A stretch of DNA of 64,000 nt from Shewanella ulleungensis. Lineage in GTDB: Bacteria; Pseudomonadota; Gammaproteobacteria; Enterobacterales; Shewanellaceae. The notes under the pieces were generated by a model. That model was not told the DNA's origin. It worked only from the letters and a program-made list of their open reading frames with translations, and searched no databases. Both the position numbers and the translations under genes were made by a program. The stretch is taken from positions 42,356 to 106,355 of the forward strand of contig NZ_BMQW01000012.1 of the NCBI RefSeq assembly GCF_014648315.1, in the 5' to 3' direction. Positions 17,945 through 25,897 of this stretch are shown here, piece after piece. The stretch's first letter is position 1. Each line of letters opens with the position of its first letter.

Positions 17945-19306
17945 CTACTTGCCTATACAGAAGGAACTGAAGATTTTGCCGAGCAAGTCATCTGAAGTGA
18001 ATTTACCGGTAATTTCTGACAGTGCCATTTGGCACATACGTAACTCTTCAGCCAATAGCTCACCAGCTAAATACACTTCAAGTTGTTCTTTGCCTAATTG
18101 TAAGTGGCTTGATGCTAAATCAAGTGCTTCTAAGTGACGACGACGGGCAATAAAACCACCTTCTAGGTTACTTTGATAACCCATTAAGGTTTTAAGATGT
18201 TGTTTTAACTCTTCAATACCAAGGCCTGTTTTGGCTGAAATACGGTAAACGCTGTAGCCTTGTTCTTCGGTACACTCTAAGGTCTCACCTGTTAAATCTG
18301 CTTTATTTCTAATAACAGTAACCCCAAGTCTTGAAGGCAAACGGTCAATAAAATCGGGCCAAATATCATGTGGATCAACAGCATCTGTGGTGGTGCCATC
18401 AACCATAAACAAGACTCTGTCTGCAGTGGCTATTTCTGCCCAGGCACGCTCAATACCAATTTGCTCAACCGTATCTGTAGTATCACGCAATCCAGCTGTG
18501 TCAATAATATGCAATGGCATACCATCGAGGTGAATGTGCTCACGTAGTACATCACGGGTAGTACCTGCTATTTCGGTAACAATGGCTGACTCTTTGCCTG
18601 CAAGGGCATTAAGTAAGCTAGATTTACCTGCGTTAGGACGCCCTGCAATGACAACCTTCATGCCTTCGCGAATAATCGAGCCTTGTTTAGCACTGGCTTG
18701 AACCGTCGTTAGTTTTTCGATAATGCGATATAAGGCGTTGGCAATTTTACCATCAGATAAAAAGTCGACTTCTTCATCTGGAAAATCAATTGCGGCTTCA
18801 ACATACAAACGTAGGTTCGTGACTTGTTCTACTAGCTCATGAACTTCTTTTGAAAATTCACCTTGTAGTGATTGCAAAGCACTTTTTGCAGCTTGCTCAC
18901 TGGTGGCATCAATTAAATCGGCAATTGCTTCTGCCTGAGTTAAGTCGAGTTTGTCATTCATAAAAGCTTGTTCACTAAACTCACCAGGTTTAGCTATACG
19001 AATACCATCGACTTCCATGACGCGTTTTATCAGCATATCAAGTACTATTTGACCGCCGTGGCCTTGCAGCTCTAATACATCTTCACCGGTAAATGAATTT
19101 GGCCCTTTAAAAAATAGCGCTATACCCTGGTCGATAACATGGCCATCGCTACTGTTAAAGTCACAATATTCAGCGTAACGGGTTTTAGGCACATGACCAA
19201 TAATGGCAGTGGCCACGTTAGTTGCCAGGTCGCCAGATACACGAATAATACCTACACCACCACGCCCTGGTGCTGTGGCTTGCGCTACAATAGTGTCTGT
19301 TGTCAC
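17945..19306 (-). CDS. mnmE: tRNA modification GTPase MnmE (TrmE)
   Basis: GTPase partner of MnmG in modification of tRNA wobble uridine. The 453-residue protein has the N-terminal folate-binding domain (IVAQATAPGRGGVGIIRVSG), a G domain with P-loop GRPNAGKS at 222-229, DTAGLRDT and NKAD, and the C-terminal FCIGK with the conserved cysteine. The start is a GTG at 19306 with a weak CAGG site. E. coli MnmE is 454 residues. Confidence 0.97.
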   Translation of the reverse strand: MTTDTIVAQATAPGRGGVGIIRVSGDLATNVATAIIGHVPKTRYAEYCDFNSSDGHVIDQGIALFFKGPNSFTGEDVLELQGHGGQIVLDMLIKRVMEVDGIRIAKPGEFSEQAFMNDKLDLTQAEAIADLIDATSEQAAKSALQSLQGEFSKEVHELVEQVTNLRLYVEAAIDFPDEEVDFLSDGKIANALYRIIEKLTTVQASAKQGSIIREGMKVVIAGRPNAGKSSLLNALAGKESAIVTEIAGTTRDVLREHIHLDGMPLHIIDTAGLRDTTDTVEQIGIERAWAEIATADRVLFMVDGTTTDAVDPHDIWPDFIDRLPSRLGVTVIRNKADLTGETLECTEEQGYSVYRISAKTGLGIEELKQHLKTLMGYQSNLEGGFIARRRHLEALDLASSHLQLGKEQLEVYLAGELLAEELRMCQMALSEITGKFTSDDLLGKIFSSFCIGK

Positions 19307-19333
19307 GGTAAATACCTGCTAAATCATTAAAGG

Positions 19334-19360
19334 AAAAGGCGGCCAATTAAGCCGCCTTTT
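19334..19360 (-). terminator. Probable terminator between yidC and mnmE
   Basis: Arms AAAAGGCGGC and GCCGCCTTTT flank a seven-base AT loop. The stem is GC-rich and followed by T-rich sequence on both strands. It lies between the yidC stop and the mnmE start, so it probably ends the rpmH-rnpA-yidD-yidC transcript and mnmE relies on its own promoter. Confidence 0.7.
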
Positions 19361-19402
19361 TATTCATTTAACTACTGAATGAGTTAATTGTTGAGCTTGG
19401 GC

Positions 19403-21031
19403 TTATTTTAAGCCTTTTTTCTCTAAACCGGCATAAATAATCTTTTGCTGGGTAATCGCAACCAAGTTACCGACTAACCAGTAAAGTACTAGACCTGCTG
19501 GGAACCATAAGAAGAATACGGTAAAGATAACTGGCATCCACTGCATCATCTTAACTTGCATTGGGTCCATGGTCGGTGCCATTGGCTGCATTTTTTGCAT
19601 CAAGAACATCGATACACCCATTAGCAATGGTAAAACGTAGTATGGATCTTGTACTGACAAGTCATCAATCCATAGCATGAACGGCGCATGGCGTAGTTCA
19701 TAACTTTCAAGTAGTACCCAGTATAATGCGATGAATATAGGCATCTGTAGCAAAATAGGTAAGCAGCCACCCATAGGGTTTACTTTCTCTTTCTTGTACA
19801 GTTCCATCATGGCTTGACCCATCTTTTGACGGTCATCACCAAAGCGTTCTTTCATCTCAGCTAATTTGGGTTGCAGGTTACGCATTTTAGCCATTGAGCT
19901 GTATTGTGCTTTAGTCAATGGATATAACAAACCGCGTACTGTTAGAGTGATTAAAATAATCGCCATACCCCAGTTACCCACAAACGATTGATAGAACATC
20001 AATAACCAGTGAATAGGTACTGCTAACCACCACAAGAAACCATAATCAACAACTAAGTTTAAGGTATCAGAGATAGCTGAAAGCGCTTTTTGGTTTTTAG
20101 GGCCCACATAAAATTGTGAGCTAATTTCTTGCGTTGCACCTGGGGCAATATCATACACCGCGCCACGGAAACCAATGTTAGCTAATCCGCCAGCACTTAC
20201 ACTTGAGAAAATGGTGTTTGAGTCTGTTGCTGGTGGGATCCAAGCTGATACAAAGTAGTGCTGTAGCATTGCCGCCCAACCGCCTAGTGTTACTTTACCT
20301 AGGTTTTTGTCAGCCATGTCTTCAAAGTCATACTTTTCGTAGCGAGTATCTTGTGTTGAGAACGCCCCACCGCGATAAGTAGGCATCATCATGCTACCCT
20401 CAGATTCTTTGATGGTCTGTTTTATTTGACCATACATTTGCACTTGTAATGCAGTATCTGAAGTATTGCTAATGCTGTAATCAACGCCAACATCATATTG
20501 ACCACGGGTAAACGTAAAGGTTTTTACGTAGGTGACACCGTTGTCTGCTGTAAAGGTTAATGGCACAGATAATGTGTTTTGGCCTTCAGCTAGTGTATAA
20601 GACGTATTTTGTGCGGCAAATGCGGCACGACCTTTAGCACTGCTATCAATGCCGTCGCGACCGATTAAGCCACTTTGCGCTATGTAAGTGTGGTCATTGG
20701 TTTGTTCAAGGATGATAAAAGGGTCATCTTTATCAATTTCCACTTTATGCGCGACTAACGCGGCATAAACGATGTCACCACCGACTGGGCTGATTTTAAT
20801 ATCAAGCTGGTCAGTGTTAACTGTAATTAAGTTTTTAGTAGCAGGTAAATCTACTGGCATACCAGTCGAATCTGCTTCAGGAACGTCTGCGCCATTAATT
20901 GTCGAGGCGTTTGTTTGGGTAACAGTTTGTTGTGCTACCGGTTGTGGTGCTTTATCTGTTTGCCATTGTGTCCACATTAGATAGCTGACAAACAGCAGAC
21001 CGATTAGCAATATATTGCGTTGAGATTCCAT
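19403..21031 (-). CDS. yidC: Membrane protein insertase YidC
   Basis: Inner-membrane insertase and chaperone for membrane proteins, working alone or with SecYEG. The 542-residue protein has an N-terminal membrane anchor (about 5-20, starting MESQRNILLIGLLFVSYLM), a large periplasmic beta domain to about residue 340, and five C-terminal membrane helices including GGCLPILLQMPIFIALYWVL. E. coli YidC is 548 residues. It sits three bases after yidD. Confidence 0.97.
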   Translation of the reverse strand: MESQRNILLIGLLFVSYLMWTQWQTDKAPQPVAQQTVTQTNASTINGADVPEADSTGMPVDLPATKNLITVNTDQLDIKISPVGGDIVYAALVAHKVEIDKDDPFIILEQTNDHTYIAQSGLIGRDGIDSSAKGRAAFAAQNTSYTLAEGQNTLSVPLTFTADNGVTYVKTFTFTRGQYDVGVDYSISNTSDTALQVQMYGQIKQTIKESEGSMMMPTYRGGAFSTQDTRYEKYDFEDMADKNLGKVTLGGWAAMLQHYFVSAWIPPATDSNTIFSSVSAGGLANIGFRGAVYDIAPGATQEISSQFYVGPKNQKALSAISDTLNLVVDYGFLWWLAVPIHWLLMFYQSFVGNWGMAIILITLTVRGLLYPLTKAQYSSMAKMRNLQPKLAEMKERFGDDRQKMGQAMMELYKKEKVNPMGGCLPILLQMPIFIALYWVLLESYELRHAPFMLWIDDLSVQDPYYVLPLLMGVSMFLMQKMQPMAPTMDPMQVKMMQWMPVIFTVFFLWFPAGLVLYWLVGNLVAITQQKIIYAGLEKKGLK

Positions 21032-21034
21032 AGC

Positions 21035-21289
21035 CTATTTATTACACCTGTCATTTTTAGGGGGGACGGGATCACTACCGCCGGGATGTAAAGGGTGACA
21101 TTTTAATATGCGTTTGATTGCAAACCAACTACCTTTCACTGTTCCGTGCGTTTTTATTGCTTCAATCGCGTAATAAGAACAAGTTGGATTGAACCGACAC
21201 TTCGGTCCCAGTAAAGGGCTTATAAAAAGTTGATAACCACGGATAACCGTGGTTGCTAGCCATTGTAACGGCGACTGAGTTTTCGCCAT
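21035..21289 (-). CDS. yidD: Membrane protein insertion efficiency factor YidD
   Basis: Small amphipathic membrane-associated protein thought to help YidC-dependent insertion. The 84-residue protein has the family core GYQLFISPLLGPKCRFNPTC and CSYYAIEAI with its conserved cysteines, ending HPGGSDPVP. The start overlaps the end of rnpA by 34 bases, as is common in proteobacteria. Confidence 0.94.
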   Translation of the reverse strand: MAKTQSPLQWLATTVIRGYQLFISPLLGPKCRFNPTCSYYAIEAIKTHGTVKGSWFAIKRILKCHPLHPGGSDPVPPKNDRCNK

Positions 21290-21612
21290 AGCTTTTCTAT
21301 CAATTTGTGTAGTTCTGCATTTTCCATTTCCATCACGCCATTTCTGACTAACACCACGATATCTATGTTGGGGATGTCGTGTTGATGTAAACGAAAACTA
21401 TCTCTTATCACGCGTTTAATGCGATTACGTTGGTTAGCACGTTTAACAAAACGTTTGGCCACAGTTAACCCTAAACGAGGATGTTGCTCTGAATTTGGAA
21501 TTGCGAGCAGAGTTATTTCAGCAGAGGATGCTTTGATTGGATTGGAGAATACAGATTTAAATTGCGCGGGAGTTAACAAACGTAACTCCCGCGTAAAGGT
21601 ATAGCTAGTCAC
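21256..21612 (-). CDS. rnpA: Ribonuclease P protein component
   Basis: Basic protein subunit of RNase P, which matures tRNA 5' ends. The 118-residue protein has the RNR motif KRANQRNRIKRVIRDSFR and the start EL.LLTPAQFKSVFSNP typical of the family. The start is a GTG at 21612. It lies 12 bases after rpmH and overlaps yidD, forming one transcription unit. Confidence 0.95.
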   Translation of the reverse strand: MTSYTFTRELRLLTPAQFKSVFSNPIKASSAEITLLAIPNSEQHPRLGLTVAKRFVKRANQRNRIKRVIRDSFRLHQHDIPNIDIVVLVRNGVMEMENAELHKLIEKLWRKLSRRYNG

Positions 21613-21624
21613 CTAGTTATCTAC

Positions 21625-21762
21625 TTACGCAGATAAACGAGCGCGACCTTTCGCACGACGACGTGCAAGCACCTTACGGCCGCCTACAGTGGCCATACGA
21701 GCGCGGAAGCCGTGAGAACGCTTGCGCTTCAGGTTGCTAGGTTGAAAAGTACGTTTACTCAT
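21625..21762 (-). CDS. rpmH: 50S ribosomal protein L34
   Basis: A 45-residue, highly basic protein starting [19 protein letters not shown] and ending with an RLSA tail, matching bacterial L34. It is first in the rpmH-rnpA-yidD-yidC operon, with a strong promoter about 70 bases upstream. The length is one residue less than E. coli L34. Confidence 0.97.
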
Positions 21763-21834
21763 GATGGCAATCCGTCTTTGTTAGTGAATTTACCTTATCT
21801 CCAAAATTAGAGGTAAGGGCAAAAAAGAGGCCGA

Positions 21835-21863
21835 ATTGTAATCACTTTAATTACTATCGTCAA
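21835..21863 (-). promoter_or_regulatory. Sigma-70 promoter of rpmH-rnpA
   Basis: On the minus strand TTGACG (21858-21863) and TACAAT (21835-21840) are separated by exactly 17 bases, followed by a CGGCC discriminator. This is a near-consensus promoter placed about 70 bases before the rpmH start codon. Confidence 0.8.
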
Positions 21864-21899
21864 TAACGAAAGTGGTTATATGATGAATTTCTGCCAATC

Positions 21900-22207
21900 T
21901 TTCTTTGATGTTGAAAGTAAAAAAGCACCAGAAGATGTGGATAAGTCTGTGTACAGACACTATATCTTGTGGATCTTAACTCGTTTCAGTAGATCAAAGT
22001 TAGCGTATTATAGATCAATGTGGATCGGTTAATAAAGCTGGATTTGCATGATATTTGCAATTAATGGATCGATTTTGATCTTTCATGATCCCAGATATCC
22101 ACACCGAATGATCCCGCTGGGGATAAATCTGTTTTTAAGGATAGCGATCATTGTGATCTCAATATAGAATACACCTCCTTTGACTAAAGATATTTGGGGA
22201 TAAATAA
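21900..22207. promoter_or_regulatory. dnaA upstream region with DnaA boxes and GATC cluster
   Basis: One consensus DnaA box lies at 21936-21944 (TGTGGATAA). One-mismatch sites are ATATCCACA at 22095-22103 and TGGGGATAA at 22118-22126 and 22195-22203, the last overlapping the region just before the dnaA start. I count ten GATC sites from 21972 to 22158. The arrangement suits DnaA autorepression and SeqA control of dnaA. I see no clear AT-rich 13-mer array like that at 13187, so the main origin is placed at mnmG-mioC. Confidence 0.7.
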
Positions 22208-23593
22208 GTGGCGGTTTCACTTTGGCAACAATGTATCGGCAGACTGCAAGACGAGTTATCAGCGCAGCAGTTCAGTATGTGGATCCGTCCGTTACAAGCT
22301 GAAATGGATGGTGATACATTGGTTTTGTATGCGCCAAATCGTTTCGTACTGGATTGGGTACGCGATAAATACATTAATATCATTAATCAATTCTTCACTG
22401 AGCAAATGGGCAGTGATGCACCTAAATTGCGTTTTGATATTGGTAGCCGACCGTCTGCACGTCCTGTGGCTCCTGCGCCTGTAGCTGCTAAGCCCGTTAG
22501 CAGTCAAACCAGAGCTCAAGTTGGCACAACGTCATTTAATACCCAAGCAGAACCGATTATTAATGCTAATCACCGCAGTAATATTAATCCTACTTATCAA
22601 TTTGATAACTTCGTTGAAGGTAAATCAAATCAATTAGGTAAAGCGGCAGCATTACAAGTATCTGAAAACCCAGGCGGCGCGTATAACCCATTATTTTTAT
22701 ACGGCGGCACCGGTTTAGGTAAAACACATTTACTGCATGCTGTTGGTAACGGGATCATTAAAAATAATCCTAATGCTAAAGTGGTGTATATGCATTCTGA
22801 GCGTTTTGTACAGGACATGGTTAAAGCCTTACAAAATAACGCCATTGAAGAATTTAAACGTTATTACCGTAGTGTTGATGCCCTGTTTATTGACGATATT
22901 CAATTCTTTGCTAACAAAGATCGTTCTCAAGAAGAATTTTTCCATACCTTCAATGCGTTGTTAGAAGGTAATCACCAAATTATTTTAACTTCTGACCGTT
23001 ATCCAAAAGAGATCGACGGGGTAGAAGATCGCTTAAAATCTCGCTTTGGTTGGGGGTTAACGGTTGCGATTGAGCCACCAGAATTAGAAACCCGCGTGGC
23101 GATTTTAATGCGTAAAGCACAAGAGAGTGGCATTAATTTGCCTGATGAAGTGGCGTTCTTTATCGCTAAGCGTTTACGTTCAAACGTACGCGAGCTTGAA
23201 GGGGCGTTAAACCGCGTTATTGCTAACGCCAACTTCACAGGTCGTCCAATTACCATTGATTTTGTACGTGAAGCGTTACGTGATCTCTTGGCACTGCAAG
23301 AAAAATTAGTCACTATAGACAATATTCAGAAGACAGTTGCTGAATACTACAAAATTAAAATGGCAGATATGTTGTCTAAACGTCGTTCACGGAGTGTGGC
23401 AAGGCCACGACAAGTGGCGATGGCGCTATCTAAAGAACTCACTAACCAAAGTTTGCCAGAAATTGGTGATGCATTTGGTGGTCGTGACCATACGACAGTG
23501 TTACATGCTTGTCGTAAAATTGCGCAATTGCGTGAAGAGAGTCATGACATTAAAGAAGATTACGCTAACTTGATTAGAACTCTGTCTTCTTAA
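22208..23593 (+). CDS. dnaA: Chromosomal replication initiator protein DnaA
   Basis: AAA+ ATPase that binds DnaA boxes and opens oriC. The 461-residue protein has domain I (1-85, SLWQQCIGRLQDELSAQQF), a variable proline/alanine linker, Walker A GGTGLGKT at 166-173, Walker B LFIDDIQF and the domain IV DNA-binding signature GGRDHTTVLHACRKI. The start is a GTG at 22208, as in E. coli. It heads dnaA-dnaN-recF-gyrB. Confidence 0.98.
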   Translation: MAVSLWQQCIGRLQDELSAQQFSMWIRPLQAEMDGDTLVLYAPNRFVLDWVRDKYINIINQFFTEQMGSDAPKLRFDIGSRPSARPVAPAPVAAKPVSSQTRAQVGTTSFNTQAEPIINANHRSNINPTYQFDNFVEGKSNQLGKAAALQVSENPGGAYNPLFLYGGTGLGKTHLLHAVGNGIIKNNPNAKVVYMHSERFVQDMVKALQNNAIEEFKRYYRSVDALFIDDIQFFANKDRSQEEFFHTFNALLEGNHQIILTSDRYPKEIDGVEDRLKSRFGWGLTVAIEPPELETRVAILMRKAQESGINLPDEVAFFIAKRLRSNVRELEGALNRVIANANFTGRPITIDFVREALRDLLALQEKLVTIDNIQKTVAEYYKIKMADMLSKRRSRSVARPRQVAMALSKELTNQSLPEIGDAFGGRDHTTVLHACRKIAQLREESHDIKEDYANLIRTLSS

Positions 23594-23611
23594 TTCAGGG
23601 AATGTAAAACG

Positions 23612-24712
23612 ATGAAATTTTCAATTGATAGGGACGCCCTATTAAAGCCGCTGCAACTAGTGTGTGGCGCGGTAGAACGCAGACATAACCTGCCTATTTT
23701 AGCTAATTTATTAGTTGAGGTTAGTGAAGACTCACTTAAGCTAACCGGTACGGATTTAGAGGTTGAGTTGGTGGGGCAAGCTGCAATTCATGGCGATATA
23801 AGTATTGGCCGAACCACAGTGCCGGCTAAAAAGTTACTCGACATCGTTAAGTCACTACCAGAACAAAGCGAATTAAAAGTAGAGCAACAAGATAATAAAT
23901 GGTTGTTGCGATCAGGTCGCAGCCGTTTTTCATTAGCAACACTTCCAGCGGAAGATTATCCAAACGTTGAAGCTTTTCAAGCTGATATTGAATTTAGCTT
24001 AAAGCAGGGTGTGTTAAAGTCGATTATTGATTCGACTCAGTTCTCAATGGCTAACCAAGATGTTCGCTATTACCTCAACGGTTTATTGTTTGAAACCGAA
24101 GGCAATGTATTACGCGCTATTGCAACAGATGGCCACCGTTTAGCATTAAGCCATCGAACGCTAGATACCACTTTACCTGAAAAACAAGTGATTGTGCCGC
24201 GTAAAGGTGTGGTTGAAATGGCGCGTTTACTTGATAGCGACGACCAAGATATTACTATTGCGATAGGTGATAATGCTATTCGTGCTATTACCAGTTCAGC
24301 TGTATTTACCAGTAAATTGGTTGACGGTCGTTTTCCTGATTATCGCCGTGTGCTGCCAAAGGGTGGCAACAAAATAGTTATAGCGAGTCGAAATCAGTTA
24401 AAACAAGCATTAACCCGCGCTTCTATTTTATCTAACGAGAAGTTTCGCGGCGTACGTATTCAACTTGAGCCTGGTTTATTAAAGATTACTGCAAACAACC
24501 CAGAGCAAGAAGAGGCTGAAGAAATCATTGATATCGATTATGATTCTGACAAGCTAGAAATAGGCTTTAACGTCAGTTATTTGCTCGATGTACTCAATAA
24601 CTTAGCCAGTGATGATGTGCGTATAACGCTCATTGACGGAAATTCTAGTGCATTAATTGAGAACCACAAAGAAGAAGATTCTATGTACGTGGTGATGCCA
24701 ATGCGTCTGTGA
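23612..24712 (+). CDS. dnaN: DNA polymerase III subunit beta (sliding clamp)
   Basis: Ring-shaped processivity clamp of the replicase. The 366-residue protein is the length of E. coli beta and shows its three-domain fold, starting MKFSIDRDALLKPLQLV and ending MYVVMPMRL, the family's C-terminal signature. It lies 18 bases after dnaA. Confidence 0.98.
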   Translation: MKFSIDRDALLKPLQLVCGAVERRHNLPILANLLVEVSEDSLKLTGTDLEVELVGQAAIHGDISIGRTTVPAKKLLDIVKSLPEQSELKVEQQDNKWLLRSGRSRFSLATLPAEDYPNVEAFQADIEFSLKQGVLKSIIDSTQFSMANQDVRYYLNGLLFETEGNVLRAIATDGHRLALSHRTLDTTLPEKQVIVPRKGVVEMARLLDSDDQDITIAIGDNAIRAITSSAVFTSKLVDGRFPDYRRVLPKGGNKIVIASRNQLKQALTRASILSNEKFRGVRIQLEPGLLKITANNPEQEEAEEIIDIDYDSDKLEIGFNVSYLLDVLNNLASDDVRITLIDGNSSALIENHKEEDSMYVVMPMRL

Positions 24713-24737
24713 TACGTTATCTTTACTGACGATATTA

Positions 24738-24757
24738 AAGGTGCTGCAAAGCACCTT
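24738..24757 (+). terminator. Hairpin between dnaN and recF, possible partial terminator
   Basis: Arms AAGGTGCT and AGCACCTT with a GCAA tetraloop, followed by CTTTGTCT. The T-run is poor, so it may attenuate rather than stop dnaN transcripts before recF. Confidence 0.45.
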
Positions 24758-24799
24758 CTTTGTCTCTACGGCTTTATTTGGTTATCACAATAGGTGTTC

Positions 24800-25882
24800 A
24801 TGAGTTTATCGCGCATTACCATTGGCTCGTTTCGTAATATTACCGCAGCAACGCTTAACCCAAGTGATGGGTTAAACTTGATTTACGGTCAAAATGGCAG
24901 CGGTAAAACCAGTATTTTAGAAGCGATATACTTTTTAGGGATGGGACGCTCGTTTCGTAGCCATTTGTCTCAGCGCGTTATCAATAATGATGACGATAAA
25001 TTGACCCTGTTTGCTAATTTAGTTCAAGACGACAACGACTGTAAAATAGGGCTTAGGCGCCACCGTAGTGGCGATATTGAAGTTAAAATTAATGGCGAAA
25101 AAGTCAAACGCTTATCTACATTAGCTGAAACCCTGCCAATTCAAGTTATCACTCCCGAAAGTTTTTCGCTATTGTTTGAAGGGCCAAAAGCTCGCAGGCA
25201 ATTTATTGATTGGGGAGCCTTTCATTCAGACCCTCATTTCTATCAAGCCTGGGTGAATGTTCGCAAGGTATTAAAGCAACGCAATCAGTTGCTTAGAAAT
25301 CAAGCACCTTATAGCCAAATACAATTTTGGGATAAGGAGCTGGTGCGGTATGCTGAACAAGTTACCGACATACGAAATCGATATGTAGACTCGTTAAATG
25401 AGCTACTAAAGGGTATAATAAGAGGGTTTTTACCTCAGGTTGATATTAAGGTTTCTTTTACCCGAGGATGGGACAGCAAAACGGATTTTTCGCAATTACT
25501 TGAAAACCAATACTCGCGAGATGTAGGGGCAGGTAACACGGGTAGCGGTCCTCATAAAGCAGACTTACGTTTGCGTGTGGGAAACCTACCAGTGCAAGAT
25601 GCGCTATCCCGTGGACAATTAAAATTATTAGTCTGTGCACTGCGTATTGCACAGGGAAAGTTGCTCAAACAACAACTAGATAAAAACAGTATTTATTTAG
25701 TCGACGATTTACCGTCAGAGTTGGATGCACAGCATAGGCAGCTATTGCTACAGCAGTTAACCGAAACCGGTGCGCAAATTTTTGTCACCGCAATTGATCC
25801 GCTAGCAATAGTCGATTCGTTATCTAGCCCTCCCAACAGGATGTTTCATGTGGAGCACGGGCAGGTAACGGTTATTGAATAA
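24800..25882 (+). CDS. recF: DNA replication and repair protein RecF
   Basis: SMC-like ATPase that helps load RecA at single-strand gaps. The 360-residue protein has the Walker A motif GQNGSGKTS, the signature block ALSRGQLKLLVCALRIAQ and the Walker B region IYLVDDLPSELD. I start at the ATG at 24800 (MSLSRITIGSFRN), with AGGTG upstream; a GTG two codons earlier overlaps that site. The C-terminal MFHVEH motif is encoded by a degenerate parS-like sequence (25842-25857). Confidence 0.96.
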   Translation: MSLSRITIGSFRNITAATLNPSDGLNLIYGQNGSGKTSILEAIYFLGMGRSFRSHLSQRVINNDDDKLTLFANLVQDDNDCKIGLRRHRSGDIEVKINGEKVKRLSTLAETLPIQVITPESFSLLFEGPKARRQFIDWGAFHSDPHFYQAWVNVRKVLKQRNQLLRNQAPYSQIQFWDKELVRYAEQVTDIRNRYVDSLNELLKGIIRGFLPQVDIKVSFTRGWDSKTDFSQLLENQYSRDVGAGNTGSGPHKADLRLRVGNLPVQDALSRGQLKLLVCALRIAQGKLLKQQLDKNSIYLVDDLPSELDAQHRQLLLQQLTETGAQIFVTAIDPLAIVDSLSSPPNRMFHVEHGQVTVIE

Positions 25883-25897
25883 CAACGAGAGAGAAAT

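Noticed and set aside
21900..22207. The rpmH-dnaA gap as the main chromosomal origin
   Set aside because: It has fewer consensus DnaA boxes and no array of GATC-led AT-rich 13-mers, whereas the mnmG-mioC gap has the full set.
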